A stretch of DNA of 64,000 nt from Theocolax elegans. Taxonomy: Eukaryota; Arthropoda; Insecta; Hymenoptera; Cerocephalidae. Location: NCBI GenBank assembly GCA_026168455.1, contig CM047425.1, forward strand, positions 86,555,580 through 86,619,579, written 5' to 3'. Every line of letters starts with the position of its first letter. The stretch's first letter is position 1. The position numbers and the translations under genes were made by a program. The notes under the pieces are model-generated. The model did not search any database. It was not told the origin of the DNA and was given only the letters and a program-made list of their open reading frames with translations. Shown piece by piece: positions 15,040-27,700 of the stretch.

Positions 15040-16400
15040 TAAGAGAGTAAAATAGGTATTTATTCCCGCGGATAAAAGTTGCTGCCCGAAATCTCACCGT
15101 ATATAAAATATTTCACTCAAATCATCCTAAAAAATGTCGCTTTATATGATAGTAACAACAAGTCAATATATGTATTGTATATCAATTTAAATATTAGTTT
15201 TTTATTATATTTTTTGGCTGCATATGCTGAAAAAATTTCAAATCATAACTAAAAATGTGATGTTTATTTTTATGTTAACGACAACGTCAAAGCATGGAGT
15301 AAAAAGTGAGACTCGGTACCAAAAAGTGACTGTCCGTAATAAAAAATACTTCCAGTCTCTAGGGAATAAAATTCAATTTTTCACCCTGATCATCTAAAAA
15401 GTCTACTTTATTAACCTCTACGAGTGAAGTAAAATTGGAATGGAGCTTTAGCTTTTAGCAGTAATTCATCCAAGGAAGTAATCGCCGTTTACTCCTAAAG
15501 TGCATATAAAATTTTTCACCCTGATCATTTGAAATGTCACTTTTTGCAATAATAATTTTTTTTAATTTCTAAATTTGTTCAATATTATAAAATTTTTTTA
15601 TATATTTAATTTAATATAATAAATTTAATTTTATATTTGTAGAAAAAGTTTAAACTAACTAGGAGATGACCAATCCTGCGGGAAACGGATCTTTTTCAAA
15701 CTCTAGGATATTTTTTTATTTAAATTCAGAAGAAAACTGAGATCGAGTAGATATATTTTGAAAAAACGAAGCTTAAATATATTAATTTAATCAAAAGTTA
15801 TGGAAGAAATAAAAAATAGATGAAATTAACAAAACTTTAGTATGGAAATTTAACGATTTTTTCAGCCAAAATATCGTCTAATTCTTATTTCTTTCATATA
15901 ACTTTTGATTAAATTAAGATATTTAAGCTTTGTTTTTTACAAAATATATCTAATCGATTTCAGTTTTCTTCTGAACTTAAATTTGAATGTAATATCGTAA
16001 CTCGTTTCCGAGTGACAATTAATCAAAGTTAAGAGTATTTTCGGCGAGATTTTTTATTATTTGCTTATATCTATGGTAAGAAAGGGCATTAGATTCTATA
16101 ACCCCGGCTATCTTTATATTTTTATAATAGAAAAAATATCCTAGAGTTTGGTAAAGATCCGTTTCTTGCAGGACTGGTCCTCTCCTTGTAAGTGTTCAAA
16201 ACAAAAAAGAGAGTCTACGTTGAATAAAATGTGTCTCCGATGAATATAGTCTATAATAGGGAGTAAAGTGAGTTTGCGGGGAATAAAGTGATTGAAGGAA
16301 TACAATGCAATTTTACTCCACTCGTAGAGGTTAATAAATTAGACTTTTTAGATGATCAAGGTGAAAAATAAACTTTTCGGGTGGTTTGGGTGAAAATATT
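15040..16400. repeat. Composite palindromic repeat (family G, copy 2) with a nested fold-back element
   Basis: The sequence 15377-15437 recurs almost exactly in inverted orientation at 16308-16369. Both contain 'gatcatctaaaaagtct' and 'ttaacctctacgagtg' (or complements). Inside lies a second palindromic element at 15659-16190. The outer repeat also has internal direct copies of a 'tttttcaccctgatcat' block (15107, 15377 and 15510, the first diverged). The arrangement is an older inverted-repeat element carrying a younger fold-back insertion. No protein-coding capacity is seen. Confidence 0.7.
15659..16190. mobile_element. Fold-back/MITE-like element, family F copy 1
   Basis: The two halves are reverse complements. 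The left end reads 'ctgcgggaaacggatcttt' followed by 'caaactctaggatat'. The right end reads 'atatcctagagtttggtaaa' followed by 'gatccgtttcttgcagga'. Internal segments also pair, for example 'ttaatttaatcaaaagttat' (15782-15801) with its inverse near 15899-15918. Arms of about 250 bp meet near 15900 with little spacer. There is no ORF, so the element is non-autonomous. A transcript through it would form a long hairpin. Target duplication is not clear at this copy. Confidence 0.8.
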
Positions 16401-17472
16401 GTTGATCCACATTTAGAAAGGTTGAGGCGCTTATGACAACTAAGATTCAGTTTATGAATAAACCAGTTTTTAATGAGTTCATCGATAACATCGAAGAATA
16501 AGTCGTTCTTGTTTGAAACAGTACTTTCTTTTTTTCCATCAACAGGCAATGCATTAATAAGGACATTGACATTTATAAATATTAGTGCACACTAAATGCG
16601 AAATTTAATTGAAAAATAAAAGTTAAATACTTCTTTAATTATTAGTTAATAAATTCTCTTTATAATTTTATTGTAATTGTAATATTGCAGAAAATATGTT
16701 TACATATTATTGCTTTTCTTGAGATTTGATGGTCCGATCTCACCAATCGGTAAATCACATCTACTTTCCTTTGTCAAAATTCCTATTTTAATTATAACGA
16801 TTACTAGTAAAGAAACATTAAAACTATAATATTTATTAAATTATACTTTGCTTTAACATTTACTATGCGATCGTATATATTTTAAAATCAGCTATTATTA
16901 AATTGTCTTTTCCACTCACGTTTCAGCATGTAACATTAATTATTGACGAGCACGATGAGATTATTCTCACATTAATAAGCCGAAGAGGTTGACAAATTTT
17001 GCCAACGAAACATTGCATGTAACATAAAAATGGTTTTTAATTTATTTAAACTAAAAAACTTACATAGCTCTGATGAAATTGAAAAATGATCCTTTTAATT
17101 TTGTAAATATTATTTATTAATAAACACTAGTTCTACTGTTCATTAAATAGAATAAATTAATTTCGATAAACAAGAAATTTAGCATTACCTACATGTTTTA
17201 TATATATTGTGTTTCGAGATATATCAACAATGATGTAAAATCTGTATCTTTTCTTCAATTATGATAATTAAAAAAAACACTGCGCGAACTTTAGAATCTG
17301 ATAAATTCACTCAAAATTGCCACAAATAAACTAGAAATCTACATTTATTTCTTCAATTTTACATAACAAGTATTTCTACCTATGAAAATTTTTTTGCAAC
17401 TTACCTATCCAGTAACTAAAGCTGCGATCATTTTTAATGTTTTGGTATATGTTAAAAACATTATTATCGTTA
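16401..17472. other. AT-rich spacer between fold-back elements
   Basis: No gene, RNA or further repeat recognised. A minus-strand 72-codon ORF at 16331-16549 overlaps the end of the outer repeat and has no recognisable domain. Confidence 0.5.
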
Positions 17473-17479
17473 ATTAGAC

Positions 17480-18108
17480 TCAGAAGGAGAGTGTCACGCC
17501 TGCGGGAAACGGATCTTTACCAAACTCTAGATATATGTTTACTACTATAAAAATATAAAGAAAGATAGAGTTTCAGACTCTAAAGCTCTTTTTACGATAG
17601 ATACAAGTTAATAACGATAAATTTCGCCAAAAAAACCCATGACTTTGACCACTTATAACTCAAAAAAAAATAAAGACATATACTCAAGTAGATTAGATTT
17701 ATAAAACGAAACTCAAATATCTTAATTTGGTCTAAGGTTATTTAACGATATTTTGATGATTAAATTAAGAATTTACTGCTTTTTCAGGCCGAATGGTCTT
17801 TTTATTTTTATATTTTTTCTATAGCTTTGGACTAAACCAAGATATTTAATCTTCTTTTTTTAAATCCAATCTACTCAATCTCAGTTTTCTTTTGAACTTA
17901 AGTTTGATTATTTATCTCTATTTGTTTTTGATTTATAAGTGATAAAAGTCAAGAACTTTTTTGGCGAAATTTTTCGTTATTTGCTTATATTTATCATAAA
18001 AAGAAGCGTTAGAGTCTAAAACTCTGGCCTTCTTCATATTTTGATAGTAGTAAACATATCCTAGAGTTTGGTAAAGATCCATTTCCCGATGATGTGTCAC
18101 TCTCCTGA
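17480..18108. mobile_element. Fold-back/MITE-like element, family F copy 2, with target duplication
   Basis: This is a 629-bp palindromic element. The left end reads 'ggagagtgtcacgcctgcgg' then 'gaaacggatctttaccaaac'. The right end mirrors it, ending 'gtgtcactctcctga'. The direct repeat 'ttagac' flanks it at 17474-17479 and 18109-18114 (7 bp if the shared A is counted), as expected of a target-site duplication. It is homologous along its length to the element at 15659-16190 and to the half copy at 51710. It has no coding capacity. A cut-and-paste transposase supplied in trans is the likely mover. Confidence 0.85.
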
Positions 18109-18239
18109 TTAGACAAGATCTATATAATACCTATAACTATAGATTCAGTTTGGAAAGTACGTTCTGGACCAGTATATAAGGATCTGTGAAGTTATTTGAA
18201 CTATTTATTATATAAAAAAAAAAAGATTGTTTCAATAAA

Positions 18240-18290
18240 GGTATAGCCTGATGAGGATGGAGGACTTTCATCGAAACGTCGCCAATTAAA
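18240..18290 (+). ncRNA. Hammerhead-ribozyme-like motif
   Basis: The sequence has CTGATGA at 18248-18254, a short stem GATG/CATC (18256-18259 with 18269-18272) closed by a 9-nt loop, then GAAAC-GTC at 18273-18280. This is the order of the hammerhead core (CUGANGA, helix II, GAAA, a minimal helix III, cleavage-site GUC). Two flanking bases on each side can pair as helix I. Departures: one extra G sits between the core and helix II, helix II is short, and helix III has no loop. Penelope-like retroelements are known to carry minimal hammerheads of this sort. Activity is not implied. Confidence 0.35.
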
Positions 18291-18299
18291 TAAATTAAA

Positions 18300-21200
18300 T
18301 GGTTAGTTCACTAAAAATCGATAAAAACGCCTCTTTTTGAACCAACTGCGTGGACGAATAGAACAAATTTATATTTATTGTATATGTATAATAGATATTA
18401 TTTAACAGTTTACTATAGGTATATGTATATACTGTATCAGTGTAACGTAAACATTCTGACATCATAGCTACTTAAGTACTGGTTGTAAACAATAATTATT
18501 AATTACATTTTTTCTTATGTTTCATGGGAGAATTGAAAAGAATGCGTTAAACAGAGTTAGAAGCTAATCAGAAAAACTTGTGATTCCATGTATCGGGTGT
18601 AAAAAGACAATTCCTAAGTTTTTTTAAATTATAATAATGTACATCGAAAGAGCATACTCCAATGTATGATTCATGCATTCCTTACGTCTATAAAATTCTC
18701 GAATTGTGCGATCGTAATCGTCTCGACGTTCATTGCAGATGATATCGGAGCTTCTCCGTAAAACAATATAAAGACTATGAACATTAAATTAATTATATCG
18801 GTAAAGAGCAGAGTACGAAGGTTGAACAACAAGTGGAACTGTCATTTTATCAAATCAAGAAGTATACGTCATAATGTATCGTTCGGGCAAGTTGTTTCGA
18901 TTGATTAAACCACTAATCACATAGATTCAAATTTAGCGAATAATTAACATTCGGGTGAGTTTTGAAAGTGAGTCTTTCATTATTACGATTTATGATAATC
19001 AATTATCATCAGCTAGGATTAATTGTTTTGCTTCATCAGATTTGACCATTAGTCAACTGCGAGTGTGATTCAATTCGTGTGAAAGCAAAATTTTAGCAAA
19101 ATTTGCGCGTTGAAATAGCTACAGTGTCTTGCGGTCCGCTAAATATGCATGCATGTCTGATTGTGCTTATCGTTCCTCTTAATTACTCATCAGAGTCAGT
19201 GTAATTAGCGCACGCACCACTTCGCGGAGAGCAGACAATAATAACAGAAGGTCATGATGACTTGAATGTCGTTTGACGCCCGCATGATTCATCGAAATTA
19301 TTTGTTAAACGTAGATTTATTATTTAATCTAATATAATATATATTGTTCCACTTTGTTTATAACGCACAGTGATTTTAAACACATTGATAATTAGTATAT
19401 TGAATGGAAAAATTCACTAGCATAAATTTGAATCTCAGATCTAGTGAAAACTGATCCGAAATGAAAGCAAATTTAAATAAAAGTTATTGTATAGATTAAA
19501 TAAAAAAAATAAATTTTAACCTTTATAAATAATGAAATTTTATTTCTAAAATAATTTCGAATTTTGTATATTTGTAATATTTATAAAAACGATCATTATG
19601 CTCTACCCTAAACTGTGTCTCGAAGGTTTGTCGATTTCTTAATAATACAAAAAATTTAATAAAAACATGAACCTCGTGCTCCATTCACTTACAGAATCTT
19701 CTACATAATCACTTGAACTCTAACTTTCTACCAAGGTTACCAGTTCATTCATGTCGTAAAAGCACGACTTCGTATAAGAATGAAAATTATACACTTAAAC
19801 AGTCGAAATTTGTGTCTAATGCTTATATGACCACTTATCACCGACCGGTCCACAATATTGCAAAGCTCGTAATAGACATTTCTAGAATGTGGTAAACACA
19901 AACAAGTTGCAGCAATTAGTGTTTTTTCTTAGTAAATACTTATGTAAAAGCCCAACAGTGACGGAGAAAATCGAGTAACATTATATGTGTGGTGCGAGTA
20001 GTGTAGACGTGCAAGTTCGAGCTTATTAAACATTATTAAATTTACCTTCATGACAGTTTGTATTATAATTGCAATAGAAAAACAGAGTAAGCACTAATTT
20101 GGATGCGTTGAAAATTGTTAATACAAATAAATAATAAATTAACGATTAATATATCCTTAAGCAAAATAATACAAACTTTTAAATTAATTCATATTTAATA
20201 AATTCATATATTTAATTAATTAGATTAATTAAACAAACGTATATTAATTTTAATTAATGACCGAATAACTAAATGATTGTCAATCAATATTTTATGTAGA
20301 GGAAAGTTGTTAGGATTAATATTATTAGTTTTGTGTGAATTACAAAAGTTTATTTTCGAGACGAGTAATTGGCTAAATTTAACTTGTTTTAACTTTCAAC
20401 ATTGTTTTCTTCTGATTGCAATTATGATTACCTAATCTTAATTCGTTTCGAACAAATCAAGTAGCAAGTAATTGTACATAATAAAGTATAAATGGTACAA
20501 AAGAATATCATTTAAAATAATAAGTTTAAATTTAATAGTACTAATTTCATTAAATTATTGATTATTGTAAAATGAGAATAAGTTTTTTTATCGCTAATAA
20601 TTTGCTAAAAAATAAATTTATTGATTGCGTTCAGTAATGCAAAGCATACAAAATTCAGATTACAAAATTAAAAATAAACTGCATTACGTTACAATTTTTA
20701 ATTATAAAATAAAATTTTTATTTGTTTTAAAACCTATTGAAATAAGTATGAAAAATAAAATAATTTTTTCATTGCGTGCTACATATCTTAGCTTATCGAA
20801 CCGTAAATAAACCGTGCACATTGAATTCACAGTCAAAACTTGTAAGTCAGGTAGATTATTTAGTATCTGTTATGTTAGCAAAAAATAGTCATCAAACTTA
20901 TAAATAAATATCATGCGACACAGTAAAAAAAGACTTGGTAATAAATTGCAACACATCTGTGCTCACTCTATGAATTTGCATCATCATAAAAACCATCGAT
21001 TACAGAAAAAGAAGGAAAAAAATATTGAATGCAAAAAGAGGAGAAAAGCGCAGTTGCCTATAGTGTCAACTTTTATATCCGATGCAGATGAGTGCGTTCA
21101 ATCAAGGATGGAAATCGTAAGAGAAATACGACAGCAATCGATGATTGCTAATTAAAGATTATTATGCGACTGATTGAGTCGCACGTCTTCCTCGCATTTA

Positions 21201-22900
21201 TAAATACAGTTACGAAACTTTGAGCTCACGTTTAATGCGATCGTATTAAAGTTATGTCGTTGTGCTTTATAGACACTTTGTATCTTATTATAGAATCTTT
21301 CTCTTAATCGCGTTATAACTTTCGATTTTACCACCGCTATATAAAAGGCGTAGTATAAAAATGTGCAAATTTAACAAAATAATATTAATTTCGTTGTAAT
21401 TTCTTGCTATATATATTCTTATAATTGCTTAATTGATATTTGGTTTATATTCACTATATAATTAACACTTTCTATTACCAATTAACACGCGATTCGTATT
21501 AATGAATTAAGTTTTATCATTATTGCCGCGCGATTACATACTATTGCAAAATATGTTTATTTCATTGAGCTGGCAGTTAGTTTTAAAATATGTATATTGA
21601 CACTGTATTAATTAATTAATAAATTATATAAAATATTGTTAACGAATTAATTAGGAACATACATATTCGTTATTAAATTATATCTATATACATATATAAT
21701 TTTTCGATTAACTAATCTGAAAATTTGCACAAAAAATAATTCTTCTACAAATTACAGAAATTTAGTTTACATATACATTCATAAATTAAAATGAAGCCTC
21801 CTATCTTTTTAATCAAGAAGAATCAATGTAATTGTAGAAATTTTTTTAACGCCATTTGAGAATAATTTTACTTTAAAGATCTACTTCTTGCGGTACGATA
21901 TGACTAAAAATTTCTGTTGACCTTTATGCATTATTTTAACAGCAATACGATAGGTATATTTATTGCTTTTATGGATAATTGATGAAACTACATTTCTAGA
22001 TAATGAATTTAATGTATTAAATAAACACAGAATGAAATTTCTGATTTTATTAAATTAGACATGTTTTAAATTTATCTATAATTTTTTGTCCGATGAAGTA
22101 ACAGTTTTCAATAGAAAAAGTATACACAAATACACACACACGCACTGGGACGTCTTTTTCTATTCTAAATTACTATTTAATGTACGTATGAGTGATTATA
22201 AATTATATGTATTTTCGGAGGTTATATTACCTATATAATAAAAAATTTGAAAAAATTTTTCGCGTTTTCAGCTTTGGATATTTAAAAAATGTAAGTAATT
22301 ATACAAATAAAAACTTATATACACAATGATTATATTAATATTAAATGTAAAATGAAATACGTTGATTGAACATTGATAATAATTTTAATTTCTTATTTCA
22401 CAAAATTAAGAATTTAGATATTTATGTAAGATTATATATATATTCAAATTAATAATTCTAATAATTATTACTTGTATTGTGCCAAGTTCTATTGCAATTA
22501 AAGTAATTATCATGTATATTATATTAATATCAATGTAATAAGAAAATACATTAACTTAAAAAATCAACATAATGTGACATACATATGCCCAAGCGCTCAA
22601 TCATTCAGTGCCAAAATATACGTGCATAAAAAGCTTTTACTATTATAAGCACGAGATTTATACTAGCGCAAGCACGATCAATAACACGCGGAGCGCTTGG
22701 CGGAGTTATGCACACGATATCGATGAAATAACAATTTTAAAGTAAGCAAATTTAGGTTTCGTACTAACTTGTTATCAATTCAGATGGTATTTGATACTTT
22801 GAAGTATATTTTTCTGGAGCACTGATTCGAAACCGTCGACAGATTTTCATGATTGCGTGAATTCACTTTTCCATCCTCAGATGTAGTATGTAAACTATGT
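18300..22900. other. AT-rich spacer with one K/R-rich small ORF
   Basis: Mostly AT-rich sequence without recognisable genes. A modestly CpG-containing stretch lies near 19090-19280. An 80-codon ATG-initiated ORF sits at 20913-21155 and is described separately. The segment 20180-20260 is a run of short AT palindromes ('taattaattagattaatta'). No RNA gene was recognised. Confidence 0.45.
20913..21155 (+). CDS. Small basic ORF of unknown status
   Basis: This is an 80-codon ORF with a genuine ATG. The translation is strongly basic in its first half, with His-rich and Lys/Arg-rich runs ('HHHKNHRLQKKKEK', 'CKKRRKAQLP') that resemble a nuclear localisation signal. The second half is more ordinary (Ser, Asp, Glu, Val). 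No domain is recognised, and there is no neighbouring gene or clear promoter. It may be a chance ORF in A-rich DNA. The A-rich composition alone explains many Lys codons. Confidence 0.12.
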   Translation: MRHSKKRLGNKLQHICAHSMNLHHHKNHRLQKKKEKNIECKKRRKAQLPIVSTFISDADECVQSRMEIVREIRQQSMIAN

Positions 22901-22904
22901 AGAT

Positions 22905-23455
22905 TAAAGTTAGCCAAAACCGGGTATGTGGGTGAAACTGGGTACCGTCTTTTCGCCAATACTATAGTGGTACCACCTACGTGGAAATGATGACAATACT
23001 TTTATAATATTACGGTGACTATAATGTCTCAAAACTATAAGGTAGTAAAAATTACTGTAGACTTATATTGATTTGAAATTTTTAAAATGTTTAAGTTGAA
23101 TGTTTAATCAGCGTAAGAGATGTTTTTAGAGCGATAAGATGTGAATATTTAGTAAGATAACGCAAATAGGTTTATTACTTACACTTCAAACAATATGTTA
23201 GCCTGGATATTATAGTTTATTTAAATGATTATTCACAAAATAATCATGTTAAAACTTTTTTACACATCGTACAACGAAATTTTTTCAACAGATAAAATCG
23301 GATACCCTTGCATTTTTTGTAGAGATTTATACTCTATATCTAAAAAGAGTTGGTTGCAGTGTTGTATATGTCAAGATTGGGTACACGAATCATCTTGTCA
23401 TATTGATGATGAACAAGATGTATTTATTTTCGATTATTGTTTAAAAAAGTGATTA
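22905..23455 (+). pseudogene. Relic of a pogo/Tigger-like transposase: C-terminal zinc finger
   Basis: The 75-codon ORF at 23225-23452 contains a PHD-like pattern: CIFC, then W-x2-C-x3-C (WLQCCIC), W-x-H-x3-C (WVHESSC), then 'FIFDYC'. A zinc finger of this pattern commonly ends insect pogo/Jerky-like DDE transposases (family recall, not searched). Only the C-terminal finger remains; no DDE core is present upstream. One zinc ligand of the final C-x2-C pair is missing, with Phe where Cys is expected, and the H-x3-C spacing is one residue long. About 300 bp upstream a 'gggtgaaactgggtacc' block (22931-22947) looks like a transposon terminal region. It is probably a decayed, internally deleted element. 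Confidence 0.5.
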
Positions 23456-24146
23456 TATAAAAGAAAATATGAAATAATGTTTATAATAAATATTGTCTAA
23501 AGATTAATATTTTTCCATACGATAAGATTAGAAACCATAAGATAAAAATAATTTTGATACATACATTGATAAAATAGCTCATTATATAAAAAATTCATTG
23601 AGTTTTCGTAACTAACGTTAATTAGTATTTTTTAACTCGATCCCTTTTTATATAGTTTCATAAATAACTTTGTTTAATGATGAATGTATACTACAATTTT
23701 ACTTAGAGACATGTCTCCTTGCAATACGTATAAATTTTAGCCTTACGAAATATATTTTAAATTTACTACTAAAATTCAGAATATAACATATGATTTATTC
23801 AGTTAATTTATATAATATCTATAAAATAGCTGAATCGCGACGAGGGCGATAGAGACACCCTTAACTGCAGGAGGTTATGAGGATATAATGGAGTAATTGA
23901 TTTTGTTCAACATGGATAATACCAACCTTTACTTTATCCAGAATTACTTGTAGAGTATCAAAGGGACGTCTCTATAATCATTCTGAGGAGCATGGTTTTA
24001 CTATACACAGGTATCTAGAAGCTCGAATAGACGAAGGTACTATTTGAGGCTTAGGGAGTTTAGAAGACACTAACTGTGGTATTTGTCACGTATGTATATT
24101 TCCATATATATTATGGAAAAAGATGTTAAAAAGTAAAAAAAAGAAT

Positions 24147-24284
24147 CCTAGTAGAAATCTGACTATAAATATAACGTTTTTTAAGCCAAAAAATGGCCAA
24201 GTGTCATAAAATACTGAATAAATGCCCAGTAAATGGCAGAATTAGAGTTTTATTTAACCTTCAAATGTTGAATTTCTACTAGGG
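24147..24284. mobile_element. MITE, family M (138 bp)
   Basis: Terminal inverted repeats CCTAGTAGAAAT and ATTTCTACTAGG(G) bound the element. A 4-bp 'gaat' may be the target duplication (24143-24146 and 24283-24286, so the final G could belong to it). The interior ('aacgttttttaagccaaaaa', 'aattagagttttattt') is shared with 39010-39130 and, in part, 41709-41757. There is no ORF. A similar but distinct TIR (CCCTGGTAGAAAAT) marks the element at 61704. Confidence 0.75.
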
Positions 24285-24286
24285 AA

Positions 24287-27200
24287 TTGAATTCTTTATA
24301 GAAATTTTTAAATATTGCTTTCTTTAGTGTTTTACTTGCTGTTCTGTATATTATTAAAGTGTCTTTCTATTACGTGGTCTCGAATCGTCTTTTAAAATAA
24401 GTGAAATTTATAGTGTAAGTTTTCAGGGTTGAATACTGGTATCACGCCTTATCTGTCACGTTTGCTCATTATGTAATCTTGAGTGCGACAAAATTTCGAA
24501 TATATCTGCATTTCTTAAAAATATTTTTACGTATCCAGGTACTTTTTGCGGATATCCATGGTATTGTGCATAAAATTGAGACAGTGCGACCTATAATGTG
24601 CACCACGTGTGCGCTACTCGATTGTTATCTATTGAAGGAAGTTTGTGCGATAATTTGCGAGCAACAGCCCTATCCTAGACCGAGTGGAAGCAGAAAATTA
24701 TTAATAACTTCGTCGATTGCGTGTTATTCCGTATACAGCAGACGCAAATGCTTATAAGCGATTGACTTATACTACTCGTCTATACCTATATACACACAAA
24801 AAAAACTTTCTTTCTTTGAGCAGTATCATACAGTGTTATTCTTACGTTCTAAGTTTAATTAATTGTCTTACTTTAAAATTATACTCTTCGGCATGATTAT
24901 TTTGCGTAATTAAACTTTATACACACATTAACTGAAAGTCATCATGTCATAGATTCGCTATGTGAGGGAGTGCTTATAGAATTTCATTAAATTAGAATAA
25001 AAGTATACTTAGAGCAACATCAGAATCCACTTTATTTTTATTGTCTTTGATATTATTAACCATGAAAGCTTTTAATTAAGCTAAAAAATATTGACCATAC
25101 AAAGTGAGTGAACGATTATATCGCTATTCGTATACTAGGCTTCAGACTACAACAGTAAAGAAAAGATCTCAGTAGGTACGTCCAGAACTTTTGCTGATGT
25201 TATTATTAGATTTGTGTATAATACTATACTTTTCAGAAAGCATAGTATTATTCATTACTATCCTATATCGTCTACAACTAAAGGGGTTATGAAAATCTGA
25301 GAAAATGAGAGTATCTTTTTTTCGCATACCAAAACCTGAAATAATCCTTTTTCATCTATTAACTTTGAAGCTAAATTTCTTAGTTAAAGGCAATTTACAT
25401 AAAAAGTTATTATAATATGATATCGAGGATTGGAATAATAAAATTATAAGAGAGGATATTAACATAAACTGAACGTATGTGATTCATACCGCAATCTTAC
25501 AATTTTACTGACTGCACGGTAAAAATGGTGATGATTTCTTTAGAAAGATTATGCTATTTAAAAAAATGAAAAAATTCTCTATATGTAGTTTGTAAATTGT
25601 AGTATAATAAAGATTTATAGTTTAATTATTATCTAATTAAGTTTATAGTAATTAATATTTTAGTTGATGTTTTTATTTTATAAGCTATCTTGATTTTACT
25701 ATTTGAAATTAATATGAAAGTAAATTACAACTTAACTTTACAGTTTATTATTTACATACATTGATTATGTGTTCTATTAATAAGTAAGTAAGATTTGTTG
25801 ACAGGAAAGATTTAGAGGCTAGAATTTTATGGATGGAGAATTTAACGCGTATTAGCCATATTTTCAAAGTTTTTACGAGCGTTACAAGTAATTCTAAATG
25901 TATTATTCATTCAATTGTACACAGCTACGGATGCGAGTATATGCGGGAGATGATTCGTTGCCAATAACCTGCAGTTTTATATAGACAACAAGTGGAAGTG
26001 ACTTTGCTGCTTTCTACAGGTACTTTTGATTGAGTAAACTCTCGATGTAGAATTTAATGCATATTACAGTTCTTCTAACATGAGTTACCTCATTGGATAT
26101 ATAATATATGGTAGAAACTTTGCTGCTTGATGCAGGTACTTTTAGATGGATGTCACGCGTTGGATAATTTTCCGGGTCGTCCTATTCTTTTCGGATGGGT
26201 GACGTGCACCTTAGACCCTTTATTGTATTCGCATTAAAACGCAACTCATCCAGCTTTGTGTATGTTTAACACGCGTTTGTAACCTTTAACAATATATGCT
26301 TCCTGGCTTGCTGTACTCAAGTAAATAGAAAAAGTCGACCAACGTGACAGGTGTGCACGACAATTTCTATGTTCAATTAATAATGTTATAAATTATTAAA
26401 AAAAACTAGACCGTGTAAAATGTTTTAAAAATTATTATTTATAAAGCTACATTGATTTATGTTCTAAAATCATAAATTTTCATAAGCTATTTGATCTGTC
26501 CATAACGTAAAACTTTACAATATAGGCGGCAATAATTTTCAAATTTACTTGTTCTTGTACTGAATGATTCTTTCTGACTGAAAGTAAACACACGTATTCC
26601 TTGAGCTATTCTATGCCACTAAAATCAAGCGTGACGCGATCTTTTGATTCAATTATGAGTTATTAGCAGTCGGCCAACCTGCCCTGGTCTCCCCTACTCA
26701 GCATTCTAGATAGGCGACGCGCGACAAAAACCAGAGAAATTAGATTTTCAACGTAATTTAAGCATGTCATTAATCAACTATAAATATACTAATGCTTCCA
26801 TAAAAGTATAAAATCCACATTGTATTTTTAGTTTTCTAATTAATTCACGTATATTATATTTGTAATAATATAAATAAATTATTGTTATATATAGTAATAT
26901 AGTACACATTTTCGCATGGATGGTTTCTTTCCTTGTTAGCAGGTAAAAACGAAAGTTTGTATTAAAATATTTAATACTCTGCATATTTTTAAATAATTGT
27001 TAAAATGAGATATCTTCAAAGCGCAGCAATTTTCGTATTTTTATACGACAATTCGGCATTCTTTTTTTGCGATACTTTCTAATACGTTCAACAGAAGCAG
27101 AAAAAAATCTTTAAATATATTTCACAATTTTAATGAAAATAAAGTCTTTAATCAATCTTTTTTTATAAAATGTATTAATTTATATAGTGTTTTGTTTATA

Positions 27201-27700
27201 ATTTTATTTAAAATCAAAATACTTTAAAAATATATTTCAAAATTGTAAGTTTGAATAAAAACATTAAAATCATATATCTCGAACAAGATTAATTAAAAAT
27301 TTACGATAATTAATATGTATTGAAAATCTTTAACTCGCATACTAGTTATTTATTGTTTATCATAATGAACTCTGGTATTTTTAATGTATTATTAATAAAG
27401 AGAATAATATCAACATTAAAACATTGTAATCCTGCAAACAATTTTGTCACGCGCCTCATAACCAACTCATGCTGTGTTTTCGTAATATAGTCACGTAACA
27501 AAAATAAAGTTCATTCATTCAAATTCGAGTCAATGACCACCAGTAAATATATCATATTACTATCTTCACGGCAATTATCGCCTGTAACTTGTATACCTGT
27601 TCCACTTTCTATGACATCGAGATCTTGCAAATGCAACCGGCTCTTAAAGTCGTGAACGTTGCCGTGTAATCGGGTTCGAGAGCCCTCAATTATTACTACG
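24287..27700. other. Spacer without a recognised gene
   Basis: Mostly AT-rich. It contains a spaced direct repeat near 26000-26155 (described separately) and a mildly GC-richer patch near 26640-26740. A minus-strand ORF at 27511-27774 reads partly through the (TC)n tract. Its non-repetitive half (27511-27700) is open but matches no family I know. Confidence 0.4.
26003..26155. repeat. Spaced direct repeat
   Basis: The phrase 'actttgctgctttctacagg' with 'tacttttgattgag' (from 26001) recurs as 'actttgctgcttgatgcagg' with 'tacttttagatgga' (from 26119), about 118 bp apart. Both copies contain an acceptor-like 'YAG|GTACTTTT'. Origin unknown: a local duplication, or paired acceptor-like sites. Confidence 0.4.
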
